NCBI RefSeq assembly: GCF_000196115.1
Contig: NC_005027.1
Coordinates: 1,178,001 to 1,242,000 of the forward strand
From: Rhodopirellula baltica SH 1
GTDB taxonomy: Bacteria > Planctomycetota > Planctomycetia > Pirellulales > Pirellulaceae
Direction: 5' to 3'
Length of the DNA: 64,000 bases
Both the position numbers and the translations under genes were made by a program. A model generated the notes under the pieces. That model saw only the letters and a list, made by a program, of their open reading frames with translations. It was not told the origin of the DNA and made no database searches. Shown here piece by piece: positions 27,220 to 35,941 of the stretch. Each line of letters begins with the position of its first letter. Position 1 is the first letter of the stretch.

Positions 27220-28748
27220 ATGATCCGAAACGTTCGCTTGACAACAAATCCAATCCATCCAATTCAAATTCCAACGACACCGGTCAAGCATCGGGTGACA
27301 GAACCCTTTCGATGGCAATCCCAACCGAAAAACAATCGCGATCCGATCAGGGCTTTGATCCCGACAATGTGACGCTGCGCGAGATGCCAGTCGATCGTGA
27401 TGATGAGCAACTGGTGGCGTATCTGGATGGTGAGCTGTCAGGCAAAGAACGAGCTGAGCTCGAAGATCGTTTGATTGATGAAGAGTCGCTACGCCTTCGT
27501 TTGCAGGGGCTGCAACGAGGGTGGGATATGTTGGACGTGCTTCCGACACCCGTCGCCGATGAGCGTTCGGTTCAAACGACGTTGGAAATGGTGGTCCGTG
27601 ATCTCACGCGTGCCTCGATGGGGACCGAACCGGCCGCATCCGTCAATGGCAGCGTCAGCCTGGATGCCCTGCCCCAACAACGCAGACGAAAATGGCTGCG
27701 ACGCGTGGGGGTCTTCGGTGTTCTCGCTTTGATTGTCTCCGCGTTGGTGACGTGGCGTTGGCAAGCGATGGCTCGCGAGCAACAACTCGCCGACCTTCCA
27801 ATCGCGATTGACCACCAAGCTTATGCCAGTACCGACGACTTGGATCTGATTCGAGAACTCGAGCAGTCACCCGATTGGATGACTCTCGCCAGTCGTTCGG
27901 CAACGGAAGATTTGGAGCGTTTGGTCGACCAGTACGGTGGGACCGACGAATTGCTCGACGCCATTTCGGAACTGGACGACGAACAGCGTGCAACCGCGTA
28001 CCGTCGCTGGGACACGTTCAATAACTTGTCGCCTCAAGCACGCGAGACAACTCGCAAACGAGCCAAACGAGTGGCTGAAACCGAGGACTCGCAGAAACTG
28101 TTGGCGACAATGCGAGCCTATTCGCGTTGGAAGGAACAACTCAGCCGCGACACGCTCGCGTCGATCGAAAGTCAAACCGGCGAATCGCGGCGGCTGGCAA
28201 TTGAAGAGGGCGTTCGTGAAACGATGAACGTCATCGGGCGAGTGACGGCGAAGGGATTGAGTGATGAAACGATCGAGCGGATCGCTTTCACCATGCGGCA
28301 AATCGTTGAAGAACGTGTTGAGGACGAAGAACCCGCCGCCATGAGAATGATGGAATGGTTCCGTCGCTACGGCCGTGGCGAGACCGATGAGTTGACCGCC
28401 TATCATTTCATCGCGCATTCGATCGTTGGTGATTCGCGACGACGTCATAATTCGAGAGACAGACGACGTGGCCCTGAATCACCACCGTTGTCGCTAAGTG
28501 AGTTGCACAAAATCGAAATCATGCTGCCACAGGATGATTTGGAGTTGCTGCGAACGGTTTCGGCCAACGCGTGGTTCCGATCAATGGTGATCCGTGATTG
28601 GGCCGAGGAAGCGTTGCGACGTCGTGGTCGGCCGGATGCCGAGTTGAAAACGTTGCAACAGGCCTACCAAGAGGCCTCGGCGGATCAAAAGGAAGTGTTG
28701 GACCTGCTGCCGCCGGGTGAAGTTCGCGATCGTCTGCTTCGTCCATAG
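27216..28748 (+). CDS. Putative membrane anti-sigma factor
   Basis: 510 residues. The assignment rests on context and layout: it overlaps the ECF sigma gene by 4 bp, has a cytoplasmic N-terminal segment DDEQLVAYLDGELSGKERAELEDRLIDEES that matches the helical start of anti-sigma domains, and one transmembrane helix (VGVFGVLALIVSALVTW, residues about 165-185). The HxxxCxxC zinc motif of ZAS-type anti-sigmas is absent. The extracytoplasmic half is long, charged and helical (DLDLIRELEQSPDW onward, many Arg/Glu), with no family I can name; it may sense the signal. Confidence 0.75.
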   Translation: MNDPKRSLDNKSNPSNSNSNDTGQASGDRTLSMAIPTEKQSRSDQGFDPDNVTLREMPVDRDDEQLVAYLDGELSGKERAELEDRLIDEESLRLRLQGLQRGWDMLDVLPTPVADERSVQTTLEMVVRDLTRASMGTEPAASVNGSVSLDALPQQRRRKWLRRVGVFGVLALIVSALVTWRWQAMAREQQLADLPIAIDHQAYASTDDLDLIRELEQSPDWMTLASRSATEDLERLVDQYGGTDELLDAISELDDEQRATAYRRWDTFNNLSPQARETTRKRAKRVAETEDSQKLLATMRAYSRWKEQLSRDTLASIESQTGESRRLAIEEGVRETMNVIGRVTAKGLSDETIERIAFTMRQIVEERVEDEEPAAMRMMEWFRRYGRGETDELTAYHFIAHSIVGDSRRRHNSRDRRRGPESPPLSLSELHKIEIMLPQDDLELLRTVSANAWFRSMVIRDWAEEALRRRGRPDAELKTLQQAYQEASADQKEVLDLLPPGEVRDRLLRP

Positions 28749-28968
28749 CGACGAATTTGCTGCGTTCCGTTCGATGTCTCGTTGCTGAGATGCTGTGCTT
28801 TTGCATCCTTCTCACGTGAAACTCACGCACGCGATTTTCTTTCCGACTTGATCTTTTCTGCTCAAGTTTGCTACCCCGAAAGCCGACGCACCAGCGATTG
28901 CCGTTGACGCTACGCAATCGCTTCGCAATTCACGGTTCCACTCGGAGCCTCGGAAGGCTGGATAGCAC
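28749..28968. other. Short intergenic region before the porin gene
   Basis: 220 bp between the anti-sigma gene and the porin. GGAAGG lies about 10 nt before the porin ATG. No repeat or RNA seen. Confidence 0.4.
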
Positions 28969-30933
28969 ATGAACGACCACACGATTCGACGACGATTTGG
29001 ACCCGGAAGCATGTTGCTGTGCGCATGCATGGCCATCCCTTTCGCGATGTCACCAAGCATCAGTCGGGCTCAGGAAACCACCGAGAAATCGAAGTCCAAC
29101 TTCTTCCCGTTTCCCATTCGATTCGGAATGAAGTCGGAGGCGGAGATCAAAGGCAAAACCGTTCCGGTCCAGCAGACGCCCCAGGCAAGCGTGCCCGCAA
29201 AGGCATCTTCATCGTCGGCAAGTTCGCTGCGACGGATTCCAGTGAAGCGTCAGCTGACCAAACCAAAGCATGCCGCGTTTGACGATTCACACGAAGACGA
29301 TGGAAATCTGACAGTCACCCAGGTCCAGCACATCGACGCGAGTGGCGTCCGATCTTCTCGCGTGAAGTTGCCCGCCGATGGTCGCGTCGTCGTTCCTGGC
29401 ACCGATGGTTTGCCGCACTTTGAAACGCCTGGTGAAGTGACCAGTGTCGAAATCTTGGACGCGGATGGGAATCCAATCAGCAGCGAACTGCAAGAAGGCG
29501 AATACTACTACGGCTCACAACCTGCCCCGGTGCGAGTCGGTCAACCATTGCCAGGAACCTTGTCGGTGCCCGCGCGGACTGCGCAAGCCCCGATGAATCG
29601 TTTTGTGCCACACTCGGTCGATGGAGAAATGATCGATGGAGTCGTCGTTGATGGCGAGTGGATGGACGAACAAGGAAACTATGTTGGCGAAATGGGCGAG
29701 TCGTACATCGAAGGCGAGAGCATTTTGATGGAAGGCGACTCATACGGCCACGCGGCCACCTGCGATGAATGCGGCGGTGGATGCGTCGGTGCTTGCGATG
29801 AACGAATTGACGCCCGCGTGCGCGTTCTCGCCTACGCCCTGTCTGATCCGCTGCACGATCTTTGGATCCGAGCGGACTACATGCATCTTTTCGTGGACGG
29901 ACAAAATGCACCGTCGTTGGTGACCACCGCTCGCGCCGGAACCGCTCGAGATGACGCCGGCGAGATCGGACAGGTTGGTACCCGAACGTTGTACGGTGGA
30001 ATGCTGGACGACGATGGTCGCAATGCCGGACGGTTTGAAATCGGTCGCTATCTCGGTGACACGGGGCTGGCGATTTCAGGATCGATTCTTTTCTCGGAGG
30101 ATGTTTCCAGTCGATTCTTCGCTGACGGTTCGCAATATTCCATCTTGGCTCGGCCCTACGTCGACGTCACACCCGGTGGCACTGATAACGGTGAGGCCGC
30201 GGATTTGATTCATTTCAACAATCATTTGCGAGGCAGCATTTCCGTCGATTCGTCGACCGAATTTGGCGGGGCCGACGCCTTGGTGCGAGCTCTGTTGATC
30301 AATTCGCGTGGGCGACAAATGGAATCGTTTGTTGGCTACCGCTTCTTGCAACTCGACGACAGTTTGACCATCCATGACGAACGCAGGGCACTTGTTGACG
30401 GCGGAGGCATGCAAGCCGGTTCGTTGTTGGAACAGACCGATAGCTTCTCCGTCGAAAACCGTTTCCACGGTGCAACCATGGGGATCCGTTCAACCACGTC
30501 CGGCCCCGTCTGGTCGTTCAACACCGCCGTGCAGTTAGGAATCGGAGTCACGCACAGCAGCGTGGCGGCATCTGGAGCATCCGTCAGTACCGAACCGCAA
30601 GCTGGGGGCGGTGTCATCACCAGCAGATCGGACACAGGTTTGTTGGTTCGATCCACCAATTCAGGGGTCAGAGAATTCGACGCGTTGTCGGTGGCTCCGG
30701 AAATTCAGTTGTCGGTGACGCGGCACTTCTGGAACGACTGGGACGTCACGATCGGATACCAATTTTTGTATCTCAGTCGCGTGCTGAGGGCAGCTGAGCA
30801 GATCGACCCCCTGCTGAACAAAAGCGATCTGACGATCGGGGGATTCGAAGGCAGTCGTCGACCGGACGCCACGGGAACGTACAACGATTTGTTGGCACAC
30901 GGGATCACATTTGGAGTCTTCCATCCGTTCTGA
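28969..30933 (+). CDS. BBP7-family beta-barrel porin (planctomycete)
   Basis: A 654-residue predicted outer-membrane protein. A signal peptide ends near SISRAQ (residue about 36). A Ser/Lys/Pro-rich N-terminal region and the segment HSVDGEMIDGVVVDGEWMDEQGNYVG (acidic DG repeats) precede a CDECGGGCVGACDE cluster. The C-terminal half (about 285-654) shows alternating amphipathic strands (LWIRADYMHLFVDGQNAPSLVTT, SFVGYRFLQLDDSL, WDVTIGYQFLYLSRV) and ends HGITFGVFHPF, an aromatic C-terminal strand. This matches BBP7 porins restricted to planctomycetes. It lies downstream of an ECF sigma/anti-sigma operon, a plausible but unproven regulator. Confidence 0.88.
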   Translation: MNDHTIRRRFGPGSMLLCACMAIPFAMSPSISRAQETTEKSKSNFFPFPIRFGMKSEAEIKGKTVPVQQTPQASVPAKASSSSASSLRRIPVKRQLTKPKHAAFDDSHEDDGNLTVTQVQHIDASGVRSSRVKLPADGRVVVPGTDGLPHFETPGEVTSVEILDADGNPISSELQEGEYYYGSQPAPVRVGQPLPGTLSVPARTAQAPMNRFVPHSVDGEMIDGVVVDGEWMDEQGNYVGEMGESYIEGESILMEGDSYGHAATCDECGGGCVGACDERIDARVRVLAYALSDPLHDLWIRADYMHLFVDGQNAPSLVTTARAGTARDDAGEIGQVGTRTLYGGMLDDDGRNAGRFEIGRYLGDTGLAISGSILFSEDVSSRFFADGSQYSILARPYVDVTPGGTDNGEAADLIHFNNHLRGSISVDSSTEFGGADALVRALLINSRGRQMESFVGYRFLQLDDSLTIHDERRALVDGGGMQAGSLLEQTDSFSVENRFHGATMGIRSTTSGPVWSFNTAVQLGIGVTHSSVAASGASVSTEPQAGGGVITSRSDTGLLVRSTNSGVREFDALSVAPEIQLSVTRHFWNDWDVTIGYQFLYLSRVLRAAEQIDPLLNKSDLTIGGFEGSRRPDATGTYNDLLAHGITFGVFHPF

Positions 30934-31089
30934 GAGGGGCAAATCGAGCGTGGAATTCAAGAGAAACTCGGCAAAATCGGTGCGTTCGAACGACCGAAAA
31001 AAATTCCGCAGCGAACCCGCTGGAATCGGCCAGACTCCTCTTTAGCAACCAAGCAACGCGTGCTAAACTTCCCGCTCAGTCGCACCCAC

Positions 31090-31161
31090 TACCCCGTGGT
31101 GTAATTGGCAACACAGCTGGTTTTGGTCCAGCCATTCTAGGTTCGAGTCCTAGCGGGGTAG
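31090..31161 (+). tRNA. tRNA-Gln (anticodon TTG)
   Basis: A full cloverleaf: acceptor TACCCCG/CGGGGTA with discriminator G, D stem GTGT/ACAC, anticodon stem GCTGG/CCAGC around TTTTGGT (anticodon TTG at 31123-31125), variable loop of 4, and T arm CTAGG-TTCGAGT-CCTAG. The CCA end is not encoded. TAAACT at 31064-31069 could be its -10 box. Confidence 0.95.
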
Positions 31162-31181
31162 CTTATTGGCAAGACACTAAG

Positions 31182-31236
31182 AGCCGATTGAAGACACACC
31201 CAGTTATTTGCGGGGTTTTCTTCAATCGGCTTTTTT
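31182..31236 (+). terminator. Intrinsic terminator after tRNA-Gln
   Basis: AGCCGATTGAAGA (31182-31194) pairs perfectly with TCTTCAATCGGCT (31219-31231), followed by six T. The 24-nt loop contains GTTATTTGCGG. A second small hairpin CGCGGA-TTG-TCCGCG lies at 31242-31256. Confidence 0.85.
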
Positions 31237-31541
31237 CGTGTCGCGGATTGTCCGCGTTTGCCCTGTGCAGTCGGCGGAGTGGGGCGTCTTCTTCGTTCGC
31301 CGGCGGATGGCTGGCATTGAGATCGACATCGTTTTGCTGCGGTCTGAACTCTGCGGGCTTTCAGGTGCTTGGGATGTCATCCTCGGGCGTCTTGAACAGG
31401 TGACTTGAGCGTCGGCCAGGCAATCGGGGCTCACCCCACGACCGGCGAAGCAGCCCGGAGCCGAAGGCGACTCAATCGCCGCGTCCACGCGATGTCGTAT
31501 CCTGATTGGACGGCCGGTCCGATCGCCTGACGCGGAGCGAC
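31237..31541. repeat. Gene-free region at the left edge of the accessory region
   Basis: No gene seen. About 31390-31505 resembles segments near 37497-37612 and 38880-38997: CTTGAACAG..GACTT.AGC.TCGGC, then CTCACCCC or CTCAGTCACC, then CCACGCGA.GT and ATCCTC. It may be an old dispersed repeat of the cassette region. Confidence 0.4.
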
Positions 31542-31879
31542 TCACATCGGCCCCCAGTCACCCCAGCACACGATGATCACTAGAAACGTGTTTAGTTTCG
31601 TCAGCGAAATAAGCACGAGAGCCGATCCAGCAACCAGCGTGAGGTGCTTGTAGTTCTTGGCGAAAACGATCGGTGTCAACACAACGAGCGTTGCGACGAA
31701 CGGAAATCATCTGGTCCATTGCTGGTAAAGATCCGAGACGAACGTGGAACCACGGGACGCCAAGCAGAAGCTAAACACCGCGACATTAGCAAGACCAATG
31801 CAGCGGCAAAGCATGCAATGGACACGGACACCTTGTCGATGCGTTGTTCTCGTAAGAACAGCTTGCCAAGGTCATTCAC
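31542..31879 (-). pseudogene. Frameshifted small membrane protein gene
   Basis: From GTG 31879 the frame reads MNDLGKLFLREQRIDKV followed by a hydrophobic helix (SIACFAAALVLLMS), then loses sense near 31715. One frame over, the reading continues as FPFVATLVVLTPIVFAKNYK and LVAGSALVLISL, ending at 31542. Adding one base would give a continuous protein of about 112 residues with three or four membrane helices. No family recognised. The lesion could be true decay or a base error in the assembly. Confidence 0.5.
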
Positions 31880-32038
31880 GGGACAATCATGAGTTCGAGC
31901 ACCTTTCTAATTCCGTGGCATTCTGGATCACCGGATCCGCGGGGTAGATTTTCAGCTCTGGGGCGGACCGACTCGCATCATTGCTTCATCGATCGGATCT
32001 CCACGAAAAACGATCGTGACGCTCGGTTCCAACCAATT

Positions 32039-32046
32039 GTTCGCCG
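32039..32046 (-). other. attC-like conserved 5' end just after a gene stop
   Basis: On the minus strand, CGGCGAACAATTGG then GGAACCGAGC directly follows the stop of the gene at 32048. It matches the conserved end seen at 34266 and 40824 (GGCGAATAAC, AATT/GATT, GAACCGG). The partner end of this site, expected near 31920, was not resolved. Confidence 0.3.
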
Positions 32047-32047
32047 T

Positions 32048-32587
32048 CTATCTGCTCAGTATTTCAAGCACTTCCTTTTTTACTGCAGCGAAATCACTTT
32101 GGGGATCAATGATTCCATAGTTCCCGTGGCCTTGGCTGGTCATCTCCCCGATTGCCGCCGTTGCAACCTTGCCGTTGGAGTATCCCAGCTCAAAGTCAAG
32201 TACATGGACGAGGTCGGGGTTATCGCCCTTCTCCCACACGCGGAAACTGTATGGACGGACGATGCCGTCTTTGCGTTCAGCCCTCTCTTTCGGTCCCATG
32301 TTGAAATGTACGTCGATGCGGTGCTGTTTTGTCTCGATTGATCCGAGTCCGATCCAGGCAAGGTCCTTTTCTGCTTTGATGAACTTTGCCATGGTGATGG
32401 ATGCGTGGTCAATCGCTTCCTGTTCCTTTCCGTCGGCGAATAACGCTCGGCATTTGCCGTAACGAAGCATCGGGTCATCTGGTGATGCTTTCAAAGCTGC
32501 CTCGATGCCCTTCAGGTCACGTGGACGCTCTTCGGCAACGATTACCGTGGGGCACAGCAACAAGAAAAATGCGAGCAGTGATTTCAT
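32048..32587 (-). CDS. Secreted hypothetical protein with TPR-like segment (cassette-type gene)
   Basis: 179 residues with a clear signal peptide (MKSLLAFFLLLCPTVIVAEE). The segment LKGIEAALKASPDDPMLRYGKCRALFADGKEQEAIDHASITMAKF looks like one tetratricopeptide repeat. The rest (VHVLDFELGYSNGKVATAAIGEMTSQGHG) has no family I recognise. It lies in the minus-strand series of small genes, with an attC-like end directly after its stop and another candidate site just before its start. Confidence 0.7.
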   Translation of the reverse strand: MKSLLAFFLLLCPTVIVAEERPRDLKGIEAALKASPDDPMLRYGKCRALFADGKEQEAIDHASITMAKFIKAEKDLAWIGLGSIETKQHRIDVHFNMGPKERAERKDGIVRPYSFRVWEKGDNPDLVHVLDFELGYSNGKVATAAIGEMTSQGHGNYGIIDPQSDFAAVKKEVLEILSR

Positions 32588-32608
32588 TGCAACATCTCTA
32601 TTGGTCGG

Positions 32609-32705
32609 AGAACGTTACGATCCCGCGAGCGACAATGCATCACTAGCCATCATCAATTTGGCGGCCGTCGTCGTTCCGTTGTGACCGCTGGTTCGCCGTG
32701 CTCGC
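32609..32705 (-). other. Weak attC-like site
   Basis: On the minus strand the segment begins CGGCGAACCAGCGG...AACGGAACG and ends GTTCTCCGACC, 22 nt before the start of the gene at 32587. The end resembles GTTATCCGACC of the site at 40711. It overlaps the 3' end of the gene at 32643. Internal pairing is poor. Confidence 0.25.
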
Positions 32706-33086
32706 ACGGAATCTTGTCGGAAACTGCTCTGTATTGTAAAGCAACATTTCGGTTGCCGCTGTCATAGCTACGGGACAGGCATGTACGGATGGATGAGCTC
32801 GGCATGCTGTGTAGTGGCGGCAGAGTCTGATCACAATTTCCTTTTCAGCGTGTACTGCCTGAAGTCTAGCCTCTTCAGGTGATAGCTTGAATTCAGTTCC
32901 GACTGGGAAAAACTGAACATCGCCGGTACCCATCATCTGATGTCCGGTACCCATCATTTGATGCGTTGGATACTCGGGTTGAGGAATTGGTCTCACGCAT
33001 CCAATCGTCAGCGATACGGTCACGGAAAACGCGGAAGACGTGGGGACGGTGGGTAGGCGATAGAAGTGGGTTCCTAGTCGCGACAT
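32643..33086 (-). CDS. Small lipoprotein of unknown function (cassette-type gene)
   Basis: 147 residues starting MSRLGTHFYRLPTVPTSSAF with a type II signal ending LTIGC (Cys near residue 32). A tandem duplication HQMMGTG-HQMMGTG lies at about residues 45-58. Three further Cys occur in RLCRHYTACRAHPSVHACP. The family is not recognised. The frame is open to 33131 but only the internal start gives a lipoprotein. Confidence 0.6.
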   Translation of the reverse strand: MSRLGTHFYRLPTVPTSSAFSVTVSLTIGCVRPIPQPEYPTHQMMGTGHQMMGTGDVQFFPVGTEFKLSPEEARLQAVHAEKEIVIRLCRHYTACRAHPSVHACPVAMTAATEMLLYNTEQFPTRFRASTANQRSQRNDDGRQIDDG

Positions 33087-33268
33087 GTCGTTCCCTCGTA
33101 TTGTTGAGACTGAAACTAGTTCAACCAACAAATGACCACCATTACAGGGGCGTGCAAACGACGTACAAGCAGACGAGAGCCCGAGACACCAGTCGTCTCG
33201 TTTGTTTCGTGGAACGCCCGGAAGCTCTGAATTCGGTCAGTAGTAAGTTGCACGTCCGCGATGACACG

Positions 33269-33505
33269 CTAGATCTTGCCAATCAGTGCACGAAAGATAT
33301 CAGCGACGGTATCGAGACGGTGCTGGACGGGAACTTGATCTGCGTTTCTCGGGATGAAGACCAGTGCAGCGAGCGATGCCAATGCGGCGGGTGCTGCGAG
33401 GAACGCAAAGTGACCATACGTGTTTGACCCGAGGAACCCAAGGAAGAACAGAAAAAAGAGAAAGCCAAGGAACGCGAAGAAGCGTCTGTCGTGAGTTTTG
33501 TCCAT
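33269..33505 (-). CDS. Small membrane protein (cassette-type gene)
   Basis: 78 residues beginning MDKTHDRRFFAFLGFLFFLFFLGFLG, with two hydrophobic helices (first rich in Phe/Leu/Gly; second FAFLAAPAALASLAALVF). The family is not recognised. It stands in the minus-strand series of small genes, 20 bp after a candidate attC end at 33526. Confidence 0.55.
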   Translation of the reverse strand: MDKTHDRRFFAFLGFLFFLFFLGFLGSNTYGHFAFLAAPAALASLAALVFIPRNADQVPVQHRLDTVADIFRALIGKI

Positions 33506-33525
33506 GACTATCGCACCGGGGTTGA

Positions 33526-33631
33526 GAAAAACATCCTTATTGGCAGAGCAGCGGAAGTCACGCGGCACGATGGTTGACCATCCATTGCGAAAAGGTCGCG
33601 AGCCGTGCTCTTCTGTATGTCATGGTTCTGA
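33526..33631 (-). other. Weak attC-like site
   Basis: On the minus strand it runs from TCAGAAC (33631-33625) to GTTTTTC (33532-33526), with the inner pair AGAGCA/TGCTCT (33611-33606 / 33550-33545). It overlaps the stop of the gene at 33620 and precedes the gene at 33505 by 20 bp. The core match is poor. Confidence 0.25.
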
Positions 33632-34144
33632 TTCTTGGGCGGATGCGGCAGATTGCACGCCGAGTGATTTCAGCTCCGCATCAAGTATCGGTTGCAGTAT
33701 ACCAGCGTGCTCAGGGACCAGCTCGATTGCATATCGCAATCCGCGGACCGAGCCAACCGATTCGGCGACATCCTCCGGCATCTCATCGAAAAACGACCAT
33801 TGCCAAGTGCAACTGCCGACGTGTGCCGAAACAACACGATCATCGACCGTCACGACGGTTTGACGATCGTAGTCGCGTTCGGGTGTAAATCCATGAATCT
33901 TGCACCGGCCGTAGTCTTCCGTCCATGATGGCGTATCGATCTCGAGCAATTGTTGCCTCGTCGAGCCAACAGCAAGTAATCCATCTGCGAGAGCCTCAAC
34001 GACAGGACTAGAAACCGATCGCATTACTCGATAGTTGCGAAAGTCATCGATGGAACGAATGCCGTTAGCACAACAGTAGATCGTGATAGCAACACATGTC
34101 GCAACGCTGAAGGACGCAATGATTCGGATAGCGTTGACAATCAT
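33620..34144 (-). CDS. Membrane-anchored or secreted hypothetical protein (cassette-type gene)
   Basis: 174 residues. The N-terminal helix MIVNAIRIIASFSVATCVAITIYCC is an anchor or signal. The remainder has a DRQTVVTVDDRVVSAHVGSCTWQWSF region and a C-terminal LDAELKSLGV helix. The family is not recognised. ATG 34144 lies 10 bp from the end of the attC-like site at 34154, the spacing expected of an integron cassette; the longer frame to 34345 would run through that site. Confidence 0.65.
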   Translation of the reverse strand: MIVNAIRIIASFSVATCVAITIYCCANGIRSIDDFRNYRVMRSVSSPVVEALADGLLAVGSTRQQLLEIDTPSWTEDYGRCKIHGFTPERDYDRQTVVTVDDRVVSAHVGSCTWQWSFFDEMPEDVAESVGSVRGLRYAIELVPEHAGILQPILDAELKSLGVQSAASAQESEP

Positions 34145-34153
34145 TGATCTGTG

Positions 34154-34266
34154 GCAGAACACCAGCGAAAAGCTGAAAGTGGATGAAGCGAAGACAGCGT
34201 ATGATGTCGAAGGAAACAACGCCTTTGCGAAAGCCGCTTTCCCCCGGTTCAGAGGAATTGTTATTC
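34154..34266 (-). other. attC-like recombination site
   Basis: On the minus strand it begins GAATAAC (34266-34260), followed by AATTCC and TGAACCGGGGGAAAG; the other end carries CTTTC and GTTCTGCC. It aligns along its whole length with the site at 40711-40824, sharing GTTATTCGCCGAT, CGGTTCA, CGAAGG.AAC and AAGTGG in plus-strand order. It precedes the gene at 34144. Confidence 0.5.
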
Positions 34267-34436
34267 GCCGATCGGAGTTCGAACGACCCGGTAAGATATC
34301 CCCACAGCATATCAGCGGACCGAGGGAAACCGCTACCGAAGGCAATCATTGGCAACATGATTACGGCAAAAGCTGATCACTCGTCCTTCGTTGCGTGCAA
34401 TGGCGATCGCACGTTGCAAGTGGGCGAATGCCATTG

Positions 34437-34778
34437 TCACCTCGTTCTTCCGTTGCCAAGTCGCAGGCCGAAGAACTTAGTTGCGAAAAAGGTGGCGACC
34501 AGAATGACGAATAGAACCGCGATTCGAACTGCGACGCCCAGATAGAAGACCGCGTCTTGATCAGGAGCTCCGCTCCAGCCAGGGGCATCGACTTCAGGAC
34601 GAATCCAGCGTTGGTCAACAATTGCATAAGCAAAGCCATGTAGGAGCACAGAGAATACAAACCCGCGACCACCCCAACGGTGCGATGCGAGTGATGTCCC
34701 GAAGACGCAACACGTCAGAGCGAACCACCCATGCGGAGCAATAACTTCGGTGAGCACATGCATCGAGTCAAGTTCCAA
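34437..34778 (-). CDS. Small membrane protein (cassette-type gene)
   Basis: 113 residues (or 108 from Met 6). Hydrophobic segments: GWFALTCCVFGTSLAS, GFVFSVLLHGFAYAIV and FYLGVAVRIAVLFVILVATFFATKFFGL. The family is not recognised. Orientation, size and membrane character match the other minus-strand genes of this region. Confidence 0.6.
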   Translation of the reverse strand: MELDSMHVLTEVIAPHGWFALTCCVFGTSLASHRWGGRGFVFSVLLHGFAYAIVDQRWIRPEVDAPGWSGAPDQDAVFYLGVAVRIAVLFVILVATFFATKFFGLRLGNGRTR

Positions 34779-34995
34779 TACGCGGAATCAATTCATTGCG
34801 ATGACGGTACCGTTTAACGCGGCCGCGCGATTGATGTTCCGCTGCAAACACGTCAGGTCAAAACACCAGTTCTAACCGATGGTCCTCCACGATTGGGCTT
34901 TCGCTGCCTGTGTCGGATTGTGATCAGGTTCGGTAGTCGATCAACGCCACGATCGGAAGAATCACGAAAAATACAACGAGCCAGAAGATAGCAAA

Positions 34996-35317
34996 TTACA
35001 AAAGAATGCGTTTCGCATATGGGAACTCGATCTCTTTTTCCGGCAACTGAGCGTGATCAAGTTTGGACGATTTCGTGGCGTCGTTTCCGAGAACTACCTT
35101 TCCAACGAGATGGCCAATGCCTTCTCCCGTTGCGCCACCGATGATTCCACCGATCGCACCGCCGGGGATTCGTAGGCCGTGTTGCCAGCCAACATAGCTG
35201 AAACTCCGATTGCAGCGCCCGCAGTCGAAAAGACCAGCAGCTTTTTATTTGCTTTAATTTTTTTGGATGAGGTTGCTCGTGTGGACTTGCATCTGTGTTG
35301 TCATGCGAGTCGGGCAT
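34996..35317 (-). pseudogene. Frameshifted glycine-zipper membrane protein gene
   Basis: Three frame segments assemble into one protein. It starts MPDSHDNTDASPHEQPHPKK from ATG 35317, then one frame over reads KKLLVFSTAGAAIGVSAMLAGN, then again one frame over GLRIPGGAIGGIIGGATGEG, HLVGKVVLGND and so on to a stop at 34996. The breaks are at a seven-base homopolymer (35258-35264, one base short) and near 35174-35180 (one base short). The Gly-x-x-x-Gly pattern marks a glycine-zipper membrane segment. Two one-base losses would restore about 107 residues. Either real decay or homopolymer-type sequence errors. Confidence 0.55.
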
Positions 35318-35385
35318 CGCTCGATCACATAGTTGGCTGTTAGGATGATGGAAATGAGCTGAGCGAGAATGCATGCCGGACAACG

Positions 35386-35925
35386 TCACGGGGGACACGG
35401 TTTGCGATCGCTTTTCGAGTTCAAACGCTGGTTTTTTTGTGCCAAGTCAAACGCTTCGTAAGCATCGTCGTTACGTGAAAGTATCGCCCGCCAATAGATG
35501 CCGTCGGCCAAGTAGATGAAATGGTCGAGTTTTACCTTGAACGTTTCGGTTTCGATGTACGTCATGTTTGAGTCATCTAGTTCATACTCGATCTCAACGC
35601 TCGCGATACCGGATTGATCAAGCACCGCGAGGCCATTTAGCTTGACGTACGGGTCTCTGTTACCAGGAGCACGGAGATAGAACTTACGATTGTTGTGTAC
35701 CAGCAGCGTCGAAACGCATGACCACCTCGGTAGCCGTTGGTCATCTGGATCTGGTCGCCAGTCATCAGGATCGTGATTTTTCGCTCTGTTGGTTCCGAGT
35801 AAGTGCAAGTAGATCGAAGCTTTTGATGGGCCGGCAATGGCTTGAGCCTCATCGCATGATGCGGCAGTGTGCCATGATGCGAAAATTTGCAGGACAAGAA
35901 CAGCGAGAATGATTTTGCGATGCAC
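35386..35925 (-). CDS. Secreted hypothetical protein (cassette-type gene)
   Basis: 179 residues with a signal peptide (MHRKIILAVLVLQIFASWHTAAS). The mature part contains DPDDWRPDPDDQRLPRWSC and beta-strand-like segments (YVKLNGLAVLDQSGIASVEIEYELDD). The family is not recognised. The start is 17 bp from the compact attC-like site at 35942-35998, as expected for a cassette. Confidence 0.7.
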   Translation of the reverse strand: MHRKIILAVLVLQIFASWHTAASCDEAQAIAGPSKASIYLHLLGTNRAKNHDPDDWRPDPDDQRLPRWSCVSTLLVHNNRKFYLRAPGNRDPYVKLNGLAVLDQSGIASVEIEYELDDSNMTYIETETFKVKLDHFIYLADGIYWRAILSRNDDAYEAFDLAQKNQRLNSKSDRKPCPP

Positions 35926-35941
35926 GAAACGTAATCAGTGA

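Noticed and set aside
31204-31214. GTTATTTGCGG, similar to the attC conserved end
   Set aside because: It lies in the loop of the tRNA terminator hairpin with no partner end; taken as chance.
32436-32452. GTCGGCGAATAACGC inside a gene
   Set aside because: Looks like the attC end but is in plus orientation within the coding region of the gene at 32048-32587 and has no partner.
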